Below, one piece after another: positions 35,460-43,521 of a DNA stretch of 64,000 nt (its first letter is position 1; every line of letters begins with the position of its first letter). A program made the position numbers and the translations under genes. The stretch is from Streptomyces sp. DvalAA-43 (lineage in GTDB: Bacteria > Actinomycetota > Actinomycetes > Streptomycetales > Streptomycetaceae). The stretch covers positions 248,001-312,000 of the forward strand of contig NZ_FMBW01000031.1 in assembly GCF_900091725.1 (NCBI RefSeq), given 5' to 3'. A model generated the notes under the pieces. The model saw only the letters and a list, made by a program, of their open reading frames with translations. It had not been told where the DNA came from and ran no database searches.

Positions 35460-36223
35460 TGGTCCGCCCCCGTCGCGGCGGGGGAGCGGCCGTTCCCGTT
35501 CCTGGACGGGGTGCGTACGGCTGCGGACGGGTTGGGTACGTTCGTCGACGGGTTGCGTACGTCTGCGACCACCTGGCCGTCCCGGACGCGTACCTCGCGC
35601 GGCAGGCCCTGGGCGATCTCGGTGTCGTGCGTGATGACCGCGATGGTGGCGCCCTCCCCGTTGAGGTCGCGCAGCAGCTGCATCACCGCTTCCCCGGACG
35701 CCGAGTCGAGCGCCCCGGTCGGTTCGTCGGCCAGCAGCAGCGCGGGTTCCCCCACGACGGCCCGCGCGATGGCCACCCGCTGTCTCTGTCCGCCGGAGAG
35801 CTGGTGCGGCTTGTGGTCGAGGCGGTCGGCGAGGCCGACCCGCTCCAGCGCGGCGGCGGCCCTGCGGCGGCGTACGGCACGGGACAGGCCGGAGTACAGC
35901 AGGCCCTCCGCGACGTTGTCGCGGGCGCTGACGCCCGGCACCAGGTGGAACGCCTGGAAGACGAAGCCGATGTGCTGGGCACGCAGCGCGGAGAGCCTGC
36001 GGTCGGAGAGCGCCGCCACGTCGTGACCGGCGATGTGGACGGACCCGGCGGTGGGGCGGTCCAGGGTGCCGATGATGTGCAGCAGCGTGGACTTGCCGGA
36101 GCCGGACGGGCCGACGATGCCGAGGAGTTCGCCCTCCTCGACGGTGAGATCCACCCCGCGCAGGGCGGCGACCGGACCCGGGTACTCCTTGGTGACGGCC
36201 CTGAGGCCGACGACCGTGCTCAT
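35456..36223 (-). CDS. MacB-type ABC transporter ATPase
   Basis: A 255-residue ATP-binding subunit: Walker A GPSGSGKST, Q-loop FVFQAFHLVPGV, signature LSGGQRQRVAIARA, Walker B LLLADEPTGALD and switch ITHD. This is the LolD/MacB class that powers FtsX-type permeases. The last 35 residues form a repetitive Asn/Pro/Arg tail (RNPSTNVPNPSAAVRTPSRN) absent from most relatives. Overlaps of 4 bases with both neighbours show tight coupling. Confidence 0.92.
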   Translation of the reverse strand: MSTVVGLRAVTKEYPGPVAALRGVDLTVEEGELLGIVGPSGSGKSTLLHIIGTLDRPTAGSVHIAGHDVAALSDRRLSALRAQHIGFVFQAFHLVPGVSARDNVAEGLLYSGLSRAVRRRRAAAALERVGLADRLDHKPHQLSGGQRQRVAIARAVVGEPALLLADEPTGALDSASGEAVMQLLRDLNGEGATIAVITHDTEIAQGLPREVRVRDGQVVADVRNPSTNVPNPSAAVRTPSRNGNGRSPAATGADQ

Positions 36224-37278
36224 ATCTTCGGCACCCCGACCTTCATGCCCGCGCGCAGCCCGCCGCCGGACACCTCGACCCGGCCCTCGGCGAACATGCC
36301 GAGCTCGACCTTCACATCGCGGACCGTGCCGTTCTGGACGACCTGGAGGCCGAAGCCGCCGCCGTCCAGCGCGAGCAGCGCGTTCACCGGGACGCTGAGG
36401 ACGTTCTTGTGCACGTCGCCGGTCAGGTTGACCGTGACCGGTGCCTGGTCGAAGCCGCCGACCTCGTCCGGCTTGTCGAAGGAGACGGTCAGGGTGACCT
36501 TGGGGCTGTCGTCCTGCGGGTCCTTGCCGGGCTTCGCCGTCCGGCCGACCGAGGAGACCGACCCGGCCGCGCTGCTGCCGTCCGGCAGATCGACGGTGAC
36601 CTCGGTGCCCGCTTCGGCGAGCTCGCTCTCGGCGACGTCGAGTTCGAACGTCACGATGCGCTCGGAGCCGGTCGTGGTGAGGACCGGAGCACCGGGCTGG
36701 GCCAGTTCGCCGACGGCCGTCTCGACGCTCTTGATCCGGACCTCCCCCGGGGCGAAGGCGATGTCCTGCGGCCCCACCGTTCCGGTCCGCTCGCTGTCGT
36801 GGGACTTCTGCCAGCGCTCGACGGCGGCCGCGGTCAGTTCGGTGTACTCGTCGTCCGGGGTGAAGCCGGTGTAGCCGAGCTCCACGAGATTGCGCTCCAG
36901 CTGCTCCACGTCCCGGCCCCGGTCGCCCGGCTTCAGCGTCCGGTACATCGGCCCCGCGCCGTACATCAGCCACACCGCCCGGCCGTCGACCTCGTACAGC
37001 CGCTCGTTCCGCTTGACGGTCGAGCCGGTGCGCGGGGTCCAGGTCATGGTGCCCGCCGCGCCCGCGTTGACCTTGCGCTGCTTGTCGTAGCCGAGCGTCC
37101 CGTCCGCCTGGGCGCTGTCGCGCAGGTCGCCGCGCTCGACCGCGACGGTGGCCGGGGGCAGCCCGGTGTCCGTCGGGCCGCCCGTCTCCCCGGCGGAGCC
37201 GAGCCGGGTGAGAGCCACTGACCCGGCCGCCACGATGAGCACCGCCGCAGTGGCCGCCATGATCCGTCCGCGCCTCAC
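36220..37278 (-). CDS. Periplasmic adaptor-like protein with peptidoglycan-binding domain
   Basis: A 352-residue protein with an uncleaved or signal-anchor helix near the N-terminus (IMAATAAVLIVAAGSVAL), an HlyD-like barrel region and an inserted PG_binding_1 domain (YRTLKPGDRGRDVEQLERNL, VERWQKSH). The C-terminal strands resemble an RND/MacA adaptor (VLSVPVNALLALDGGGFGLQVV). It probably links the MacB-type transporter to the cell wall. Start GTG 37278 overlaps the lipoprotein stop as GTGA. Confidence 0.85.
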   Translation of the reverse strand: MRRGRIMAATAAVLIVAAGSVALTRLGSAGETGGPTDTGLPPATVAVERGDLRDSAQADGTLGYDKQRKVNAGAAGTMTWTPRTGSTVKRNERLYEVDGRAVWLMYGAGPMYRTLKPGDRGRDVEQLERNLVELGYTGFTPDDEYTELTAAAVERWQKSHDSERTGTVGPQDIAFAPGEVRIKSVETAVGELAQPGAPVLTTTGSERIVTFELDVAESELAEAGTEVTVDLPDGSSAAGSVSSVGRTAKPGKDPQDDSPKVTLTVSFDKPDEVGGFDQAPVTVNLTGDVHKNVLSVPVNALLALDGGGFGLQVVQNGTVRDVKVELGMFAEGRVEVSGGGLRAGMKVGVPKI

Positions 37279-37805
37279 CGCCCGACGCTTTCGCACGCCG
37301 CGTTGGCCTTCTCGAACTTCTTCATGTCCTTCGGTTTCATCATGGGCGCCGCCTGCATCGCCCCGCCGTCGAACTTCGGGTCGGGCATGTCGAAGCCGTT
37401 CTTGCGCATGCACCGGGCGAAGGCGACCGCCTTGTCCTTCTCGGCCTGGGTGAGCTCCTTGGGCCCGCCGCCGACCGCCTTGTCCTGGCAGGCCTTGAAC
37501 GCCTTCTCCATCTCCTTCTTGCTCTTGCCGCCGCCGCCGATGGTGATACCGCGGCCGTCCTCGCCCGGCTTCGGCTCCGCGACGTCCAGACCCTGCTCCC
37601 GCAGACACTTGCGGTGCTCCAGGGCCTGATCCTCCTCCGTCTTCTTGTTGCCCGAAGCGGATCCGCCGCTCTTGCTGCCGCTTCCGCTGCCGTCCCCCGA
37701 GCAGGCGGTGGCCGACAGGACGACGGCGGCGGCGACCAGGCAGGCGGCGACGGCGCCGCGACTCTGTTCGCGGGAGGTGGTCCGGCGGAAAATGGCGGGA
37801 TTCAT
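37275..37805 (-). CDS. Lipoprotein of the MacB-type exporter operon
   Basis: A 176-residue lipoprotein: Arg-containing N-terminus, hydrophobic core and lipobox LSATAC with the lipidated Cys near residue 35. A Gly/Ser linker and a small domain with paired Cys (HRKCLREQG, FKACQDKAV, FARCMRKNGFDMPDP, NAACESV) follow. Similar Cys-containing proteins accompany peptidoglycan-binding adaptor genes in Streptomyces. GAGGAG precedes the ATG. It is the first gene of the operon, divergent from the response regulator gene. Exact role unknown. Confidence 0.82.
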   Translation of the reverse strand: MNPAIFRRTTSREQSRGAVAACLVAAAVVLSATACSGDGSGSGSKSGGSASGNKKTEEDQALEHRKCLREQGLDVAEPKPGEDGRGITIGGGGKSKKEMEKAFKACQDKAVGGGPKELTQAEKDKAVAFARCMRKNGFDMPDPKFDGGAMQAAPMMKPKDMKKFEKANAACESVGR

Positions 37806-37932
37806 GAGGGCTCCTCGTCCGTTGCTGACAGGCCGGGTGGGTACGGCCCGAGCGTGTGCGAGGACGCGGTTTCGTTTCTCTCAGCCCGGATGCTTACACC
37901 GACGAAACACCGCTTTCGGCTAAACAGGGCCC

Positions 37933-38685
37933 ATGCGTGTGCTGCTGGTGGAGGACGAGGAATTCCTGGCGGGGATGATCGCCGAGGGGCTGCGCCGTGA
38001 CGCCGTCACGGTGGACATCGCCCCCGACGGCCGGGCGGCGCTGGACCGGCTCCGGTTCGGCGCGTACGACGTGATGATCCTCGACCGCGATCTGCCGGGG
38101 CTGCACGGTGACGAGGTGGCCCGGCGGGTCGTCGGCATGCGCCTGCTGACCCGGATCCTGATGCTCACCGCGTCCGGGACGGTACGGGACCGGGTGGCCG
38201 GCCTCGGGCTCGGCGCCGACGACTACCTGACCAAGCCGTTCGCGTACGACGAACTCCTCGCCCGGGTCCTGGCGCTCGGCCGCCGGGCCCGCCCCGCTCT
38301 CCCTCCGGTGCTGGAGCGGGCCGGGCTGACGCTCGACACCGCCCGCCGCCAGGTCTGCCGCGACGGCCGCTACCTCTCGCTCTCCCGCAAGGAGTTCGCG
38401 GTGCTGGAGGCCCTGCTGCGGGCCGAGGGCGCGGTCGTCAGCGGCGACGACCTGATCGAGGAGGTGTGGGAGGAGGACACCAGCTACCGCACCAACGCGG
38501 TCCGGGTCACCCTGTCCAAGCTCCGCGCCAAACTGGGCGCGCCCCCGGTGATCGAGACGGTCCCGGGGGCCGGCTACCGCATCGGGGACGGCCGCGCCGA
38601 CGGGCCGCGGGACCACGGCCCCGCGACCGGGCCGGCGGAGCAGCCGGACGACGGCTCCGGGGACCGGCCGGGGGAGCGCCGGTGA
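37933..38685 (+). CDS. OmpR-family response regulator
   Basis: A 250-residue response regulator: receiver domain with acidic pocket near residues 7-9 (VEDEE), phosphoacceptor Asp52 (ILDRDLPG) and Lys of LTKPF, then an OmpR winged helix (SLSRKEFAVLEALLRAEG, NAVRVTLSKLRAKLG, ETVPGAGYRIGDG). A 25-residue Gly/Pro/Asp tail follows. It lies 127 bases from the divergent exporter operon and probably regulates it. The downstream kinase start overlaps its stop as GTGA. Confidence 0.92.
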   Translation: MRVLLVEDEEFLAGMIAEGLRRDAVTVDIAPDGRAALDRLRFGAYDVMILDRDLPGLHGDEVARRVVGMRLLTRILMLTASGTVRDRVAGLGLGADDYLTKPFAYDELLARVLALGRRARPALPPVLERAGLTLDTARRQVCRDGRYLSLSRKEFAVLEALLRAEGAVVSGDDLIEEVWEEDTSYRTNAVRVTLSKLRAKLGAPPVIETVPGAGYRIGDGRADGPRDHGPATGPAEQPDDGSGDRPGERR

Positions 38686-39863
38686 GCAGCGAGCGCGCCC
38701 GGCTCACCGCGCTGTACGGCGGACTGCTGGTGCTGGCCGGAGCCCTGCTGGTGGGGCTGGTCTACCTGCTGGTCAGCGAGGGCCTGTACGCCAGCGTGCT
38801 GACCGCGGTGGCCCCGGCGGTCCCCTCCGGGGCCACCGACGTCGCCATCCGGTCGGGCATGGCCGCGCCCGCGCTGCCGTCGTCGGACTGGGCGCAGACC
38901 ACGATCATGCAACCCGGGCAGTACGCGGTGGCGCGGAAGGTCAGTACCGCCGCCGGGGACGCCGCGCTCAGCCAGCTGCTGACGGTCTCCGGGGTCTCCC
39001 TCGCCGTCTACTCGGCGCTCTCCGTCGCGCTCGCCTGGTGGATGGCGGGCCGGGTGCTGCGGCCGGTCGGTGTCATCACCGCCCGCGCCCGCCGGCTCTC
39101 CGGCAGCAACCTGCACGAACGCCTCGCGCTGAAGGCCCCGCCCGGCGAGCTCAAGGAACTGGCCGACACCTTCGACGGGATGCTCGACCGGATCGAGGAG
39201 CTGGTCGCCGCCCGGCAGCGGTTCGCCGCCAACGCCGCCCACGAGCTGCGCACCCCGCTCGCCGTGCAGAGGGCCGCGGCCGAGATCGGCCTCGCCGACG
39301 ACCCGTCGCCCGAGAAGGTCGCCTGGATCAGGGACAAGCTCATCGACACCGCCACCGACAGCGAGCAGCTCATCGAGGGGCTGCTGCTCCTCGCGGTTTC
39401 GGACGAGGGCCTGCGTCGGCGCGAACGGGTCGGACTGGACGCGACCGCGGCCACGGTGACCGAGGTGCTGGAGCCGGAGGCGAAGAACCGTTCCATCGCC
39501 GTCGAGACGGAGGCCCGGCCGGTGTCGGTCGAGGGCGACCCGGTCCTGCTGGACCATCTCGTGCGCAACCTGGTCGCCAACGCGCTGCGCCACAACCACC
39601 CCGGCGGGACGGTACGGGTCCGGGTGGGGCCGGGCGGTCTGGAGGTCGCCAACACCGGGCCGGTGGTGGACCCGGCGACCGTGCCGCTGCTGTTCGAGCC
39701 GTTCCGCCGGGCGCAGGCCCGCCGCCACGCTCCCGGTGAGGGGGCCGGCCTGGGGCTCTCCATCGTGGCGTCGATCGCGAGGGCGCACGGCGGCGGGGCG
39801 AGCGCGACGGCGAACCCGGGCGGCGGACTGACGGTCCGGGTCGTGCTGCCGACGTGCCCGTAG
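38682..39863 (+). CDS. Sensor histidine kinase
   Basis: A 393-residue kinase with membrane helices near residues 9-31 and 108-128 bracketing a small extracellular domain of about 75 residues. A HAMP domain (VLRPVGVITARARRLSG), dimerisation/phosphoacceptor box AANAAHELRTPL with His187, N-box NLVANALRHN, and G-box (GEGAGLGLSIVASI) follow. It pairs with the response regulator encoded just upstream. Signal unknown; the linked exporter suggests cell-envelope or antimicrobial peptide stress. Confidence 0.92.
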   Translation: MSSERARLTALYGGLLVLAGALLVGLVYLLVSEGLYASVLTAVAPAVPSGATDVAIRSGMAAPALPSSDWAQTTIMQPGQYAVARKVSTAAGDAALSQLLTVSGVSLAVYSALSVALAWWMAGRVLRPVGVITARARRLSGSNLHERLALKAPPGELKELADTFDGMLDRIEELVAARQRFAANAAHELRTPLAVQRAAAEIGLADDPSPEKVAWIRDKLIDTATDSEQLIEGLLLLAVSDEGLRRRERVGLDATAATVTEVLEPEAKNRSIAVETEARPVSVEGDPVLLDHLVRNLVANALRHNHPGGTVRVRVGPGGLEVANTGPVVDPATVPLLFEPFRRAQARRHAPGEGAGLGLSIVASIARAHGGGASATANPGGGLTVRVVLPTCP

Positions 39864-39955
39864 GGCCCCTCGCGGGGCGGCCGGCGGCCCGGACCGATCA
39901 GCGGTGGTGCGCGGTCGGCGGTCAGTGCCGGTACGCGGACAGGGGTGGTACGCGA

Positions 39956-40711
39956 TCAGCGGTGGTAGAAGATCCGGTCGCCGTACTCCGTCATGACGCG
40001 GTCGTTCCACTCGTAGCCGCCGTCCACGTTCCCCGACCGCAGCAGCGGCGGTTCCACGCCGCGTGCCGCGAGCTGTTCCGCCGCGGCGGCCATCATCGCC
40101 TGCATCAACGCGCTGGTGACCACCGTCGACGCGGGGGCGAACGGGGCCTCGATCCCGTCGAGGGTCAGCTCCGCGTCGCCGATGGCGATCTTGCTGTCGA
40201 GCACGATGTCGCAGTGGTCCCGCAGGAAGCCGCCCGAGGAGTGCCGGGAGCGGGTGCCGTCCGCGTACGCCACCGACGTCACACCGATGACCGTGAGGCC
40301 GAGCGCCCGCGCGTTCTGCGCCATCTCCACCGGGAGCGCGTTGCGGCCGGAGAGCGAGATGATCACGAGGACGTCGCCGGATTTGGCGGGGCTGGAGTCC
40401 AGCACGGCGCCCGCCAGCCCGTCGACCCGTTCCAGCGCGGAGCCGAGGGTCGCGGGCATGACATCGACGCCGACCGTCCCCGGTACGGCCAGGAGGTTCA
40501 TCAGGGCGAGGCCGCCCGCCCGGTAGACGACGTCCTGCGCGGCGAGCGAGGAGTGTCCGGCGCCGAAGGCGAAGAGCCGGCCGCCCGCCGTGACGGTGTC
40601 GGCGATCGCGGCGCCGGCGGCCGCGATATTGCCGGACTCCTCGTCGCGTACCCGCTCCAGCAGGCCGATCGCTGCGTCGAAGAACTGACCGGCCAGCTTG
40701 CTGTCGCTCAT
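39956..40711 (-). CDS. SIS-domain sugar isomerase-like protein
   Basis: A 251-residue protein with one SIS (sugar isomerase) domain: GRLFAFGAGHSSLAAQDVVYRAGG binds the sugar phosphate, then DVLVIISLSGRNALPVEMAQ and GLTVIGVTSV. The C-terminal LLRSGNVDGGYEWNDRVM is typical of the sugar isomerase domain-containing subfamily. The start is ATG 40711. The DasR-like site 60 bases upstream suggests control by the N-acetylglucosamine regulator, consistent with amino-sugar metabolism. A 14-base direct repeat (39895-39908, 39953-39966) overlaps its 3' end. Confidence 0.85.
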   Translation of the reverse strand: MSDSKLAGQFFDAAIGLLERVRDEESGNIAAAGAAIADTVTAGGRLFAFGAGHSSLAAQDVVYRAGGLALMNLLAVPGTVGVDVMPATLGSALERVDGLAGAVLDSSPAKSGDVLVIISLSGRNALPVEMAQNARALGLTVIGVTSVAYADGTRSRHSSGGFLRDHCDIVLDSKIAIGDAELTLDGIEAPFAPASTVVTSALMQAMMAAAAEQLAARGVEPPLLRSGNVDGGYEWNDRVMTEYGDRIFYHR

Positions 40712-40770
40712 CGAGGAGGCCCTTTCCGGCGGGAGAAAGTGTTCATGGATGTCCGTGCCGCGGATCACGT

Positions 40771-40786
40771 TGCGGTCTGGACCAGT
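40771..40786. promoter_or_regulatory. DasR-responsive element (dre)-like site
   Basis: tgcGGTCTGGACCAGT matches the dre consensus ACTGGTCTAGACCAGT, as I remember it, at 12 of 16 positions, including 12 of the last 13. It lies in the divergent region between the SIS gene and dmdR1, 60 bases from the SIS start and 143 from dmdR1. Confidence 0.6.
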
Positions 40787-40928
40787 GACCTGTCAATACC
40801 GTCCGTGCGGCTCCGCCGCCCGCCGTACGGCCGGCGCGGCACGGTTGTCGGCGGTATGCGTCAGAATTGGGGGAGGGCCAGCGCACAGCGCTTACGACGT
40901 TTTCCTGTCACAGCATCGAGGGGCACGA

Positions 40929-41621
40929 ATGTCCGGACTGATCGACACCACGGAGATGTATCTCCGCACCATCCTCGAACTCGAAGAGGAAGGCGTGGTC
41001 CCCATGCGCGCCCGGATTGCGGAACGGCTGGACCAGAGCGGTCCGACGGTCAGCCAGACGGTGGCGCGCATGGAGCGCGACGGCCTGGTGCAGGTCGCGG
41101 GCGACCGCCACCTGGAGCTGACCGACGAGGGGCGCCGCCTCGCGACGCGTGTGATGCGCAAGCACCGGCTCGCCGAGTGCCTGCTCGTCGATGTGATCGG
41201 CCTGGAGTGGGAGCAGGTCCACGCCGAGGCATGCCGCTGGGAGCATGTGATGAGCGAGGCCGTGGAGCGGCGGGTCCTGGAGCTGCTGCGCCACCCGACG
41301 GAGTCCCCGTACGGGAATCCGATCCCGGGCCTGGAGGAGCTGGGCGAGAAGGCCGAGGCCGACCCCTTCCTCGAAGAGGGCATGGTGAGCCTGGCGGAGC
41401 TCGAACCGGGCGCCGAGGGCAAGACGGTGGTCGTGCGGCGGATCGGTGAGCCGATCCAGACGGACGCCCAGCTGATGTACACGCTGCGGCGTGCGGGTGT
41501 GCAGCCCGGTTCCGTGGTCAGCGTGACCCAGTCGCCCGGTGGCGTGCTGGTCGGCAGCAGCGGTGAGGCGGCGGAGCTGGACTCCGAGGTCGCCTCGCAC
41601 GTGTTCGTGGGCAAGCGCTGA
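40929..41621 (+). CDS. dmdR1: Iron-dependent repressor of the DtxR/IdeR family
   Basis: A 230-residue DtxR-family repressor: winged HTH (TEMYLRTILELEEEGVVPMR, SGPTVSQTVARMERDGLV), metal-binding dimerisation domain with the expected His/Glu/Cys ligands (MRKHRLAECLLVDVIGLEWEQVHAEACRWEHVMSE is the metal-site region), and an SH3-like C-terminal domain. With Fe(II) it represses siderophore and iron-uptake genes. The gene order SIS-dmdR1 matches the S. coelicolor DmdR1 locus from memory, hence the symbol. Start ATG 40929. A long antisense frame lies opposite (see findings). Confidence 0.88.
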   Translation: MSGLIDTTEMYLRTILELEEEGVVPMRARIAERLDQSGPTVSQTVARMERDGLVQVAGDRHLELTDEGRRLATRVMRKHRLAECLLVDVIGLEWEQVHAEACRWEHVMSEAVERRVLELLRHPTESPYGNPIPGLEELGEKAEADPFLEEGMVSLAELEPGAEGKTVVVRRIGEPIQTDAQLMYTLRRAGVQPGSVVSVTQSPGGVLVGSSGEAAELDSEVASHVFVGKR

Positions 41622-42192
41622 GAGCTCAGCGCCTTGCCGCCGAGTAACCCCGGCGGCGGGCGGGTACCTCTGGGCGGCGGGTGCCGCTGAGGGGTGCCCG
41701 TTCTGGCCGGGCGGCGCCGTCGGCACCGGGATGCCGGTGGCCGGACCGTGTCATCGGGGTACCCGCGACCGGGGTCCTGCGGGCGGAGTGCCCGCGACCG
41801 GGGTCCTGCCGTCGGGGTGGCTGCGGCCGGGCGGCGCCGGAATGCCGGTTGGCCGGATGGTGCCGCCGGGGGCGTCGAAGCAGGATGTCCGCTTGACCTT
41901 TTCCGTCCGGAAGTGCAGCGCCCGGACGGATCGCGTGCCAGGCTGTCGCTGAGGCATACCTGAGAGTGTCGGCCGATGGGCCGCGCGGTCGGGGAGGGAG
42001 CAGGCGCATGCGCCCGTCGTACCGGCGTATCCGGCATGTCCGGCACGCGCACCGGAGAGCCGCTGCCATGGTCCCGGCCGTTCGCGTCTCGCGCGGCGGT
42101 GCCCGGGGGAGCGCCTGCGGGCGCACCCGTGCCTCGCACGCCACCGCCCCTGGAACGCGGGCCTCCGTACCTCGGCGCGGACCCGCGCGTGC

Positions 42193-42252
42193 GGCTTCCC
42201 GAACAGCCTCCCGAACAGCCTCCCGGGCGGCTTTCCGAACGGCTTCCCGGAC
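42193..42252 (+). repeat. Five tandem 12-bp units
   Basis: Five consecutive copies with consensus RGCYTCCCGAAC, differing from one another at one to three positions, directly upstream of a terminator hairpin. Confidence 0.85.
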
Positions 42253-42258
42253 GGCAGA

Positions 42259-42288
42259 GGGCCCCGGCGCCTCGCGGCGCCGGGGCCT
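42259..42288. terminator. Strong GC hairpin after dmdR1
   Basis: Perfect 11-bp stem gccccggcgcc / ggcgccggggc around a TCGC loop at 42261-42286, extended by one further pair. It lies 640 bases past dmdR1 and ahead of the hydrolase promoter. Confidence 0.75.
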
Positions 42289-42453
42289 GTCCTCCCCTGC
42301 TGTGACCTGGAGCCCCGAGCTCTCAAGGTCGCTCCCCACGGGCCCTCATCCCCGAGTGGCCCGCCTCCCGGAGAAGATCTCCCCTCCGCCGCCGCCATCA
42401 ATCCTTGGAGGTGGTCACTCGAACGAGCGGTGTTGGGTGGCGGAACCCGGTTT

Positions 42454-42469
42454 TCGAATACAAGTTCGA
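42454..42469. promoter_or_regulatory. LexA/SOS-box-like site
   Basis: TCGAATACAAGTTCGA differs at one base from the actinobacterial LexA consensus TCGAACnnnnGTTCGA, as I remember it. It directly precedes TAGTCT (42470-42475), a possible -10 element of the hydrolase-fold gene. Confidence 0.5.
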
Positions 42470-42549
42470 TAGTCTGGCGTGACGCGAGCACACGGTGATC
42501 GAGCGGTGATCGAGCGGTGATCGAGGACCAGAAGGGGGTGCCAGGACAT

Positions 42550-43443
42550 ATGGTGCGGCGCATCGATGTGACCGGGACCGGCGGCGTACGCCTCGCGGCC
42601 TGGGAGTTCGCCGACCCGCCCAAGGGGTGCGCGGAGGGCGAGCGCGCCCCCGGGGTCTTACTGCTCCATGGCCTGATGGGCCGGGCCGCGCACTGGGCCT
42701 CGACCGCGCGCTGGCTCGCCGGGCGGTACCGGGCGGTCGGCCTCGACCAGCGCGGCCACGGCCGCAGCGACAAGTCGGCCGAGGGCCCGTACACCCGTGA
42801 CGCGTACATCACCGACGCCGAGGCGGCGATCGAACAGCTCGGCCTCGCCCCCGTCACCCTCATCGGGCACGCGATGGGAGCGCTGACGGCCTGGCAGCTC
42901 GCCGCGAAGCGCCCCGATCTCGTCCGGGCCCTGGTCATCTGCGACATGCGGGCCTCCGCGCTCGGCGCGGCCTCGCAGCGCGAGTGGGAGGACTGGTTCA
43001 AGTCCTGGCCGGTGCCGTTCGCGACGCTCTCCGACGTACGGAAGTGGTTCGGCGAGGACGACCCCTGGGTGGAGCGGCCCAACCCGGCCCGCGGCGAGTT
43101 CTTCGCCGAGGTGATGGCCGAGCGGGCCGACGGCTGGCGCCCCGTCTTCTCCCGCCGCCAGATGCTCCGGACCCGTGCGACCTGGGTGTTCGACGCGCAC
43201 TGGGAGGAGCTGGCACAGGTCCGCTGTCCGACCCTGGTGCTCCGCGGCCTCGACGGCGAGCTGGGCCGGGCCGAGGCCCAGGAGATGGTCCGCGTACTGC
43301 CGCGCGGGCAGTACGCGGAGGTGGCCGACGCCGGCCATCTCGTCCACTACGACCGGCCCGAGGGCTGGCGCGCGGCGGTCGAACCCTTCCTGGAGCGGTT
43401 CGCCGAGGGCCCCCAGACCGACCGCGAGCCCGTCCCGATGTGA
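42550..43443 (+). CDS. Alpha/beta-hydrolase-fold protein with Ala at the nucleophile elbow
   Basis: A 297-residue alpha/beta-hydrolase fold: oxyanion motif LLHGLMGRAAHW, DQRGHGRSD, nucleophile elbow and the catalytic His in DAGHLVHYD. The elbow reads GHAMGA, so the expected Ser is Ala (about residue 108). Either it is not a serine hydrolase or another residue acts. Leu37 is encoded by TTA (42658-42660), the codon read by the bldA tRNA, so translation may be developmentally controlled. The upstream LexA-like box suggests damage control too. ATG 42550 chosen; GTG 42517 falls in a tandem repeat. Confidence 0.82.
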   Translation: MVRRIDVTGTGGVRLAAWEFADPPKGCAEGERAPGVLLLHGLMGRAAHWASTARWLAGRYRAVGLDQRGHGRSDKSAEGPYTRDAYITDAEAAIEQLGLAPVTLIGHAMGALTAWQLAAKRPDLVRALVICDMRASALGAASQREWEDWFKSWPVPFATLSDVRKWFGEDDPWVERPNPARGEFFAEVMAERADGWRPVFSRRQMLRTRATWVFDAHWEELAQVRCPTLVLRGLDGELGRAEAQEMVRVLPRGQYAEVADAGHLVHYDRPEGWRAAVEPFLERFAEGPQTDREPVPM

Positions 43444-43521
43444 CGGAGTGACGTCGCCGGGGGCGTGTCGCAGGCCGTGTCGCGGGGCGGCGCGGTCGGC
43501 CCGGTCCCCCGGCGGTGGCCC

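Larger units (their letters stand above)
41622..42549. other. Long gene-free region with several short repeat families
   Basis: No frame in this 928-base gap has convincing coding character. It contains an imperfect duplication of a segment beginning ggccgggcggcgccg (41706-41745 and 41825-41857) with paired copies of cccgcgaccggggtcctg between them. It also holds five 12-bp tandem units (42193-42252), a strong terminator (42259-42288), a LexA-like box (42454-42469) and three 11-bp tandem units ggtgatcgag(c/g) at 42494-42526. Confidence 0.6.

Noticed and set aside
41976..42305. Possible proline-rich gene in the gap after dmdR1
   Set aside because: Third-position GC is mixed, there is no ribosome-binding site, and it runs through the 12-bp tandem repeats and into the terminator hairpin.
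43455..43514. Inverted repeat between the hydrolase and ABC permease genes
   Set aside because: The 9-bp arms are separated by 42 bases, too loose to call a terminator with confidence.
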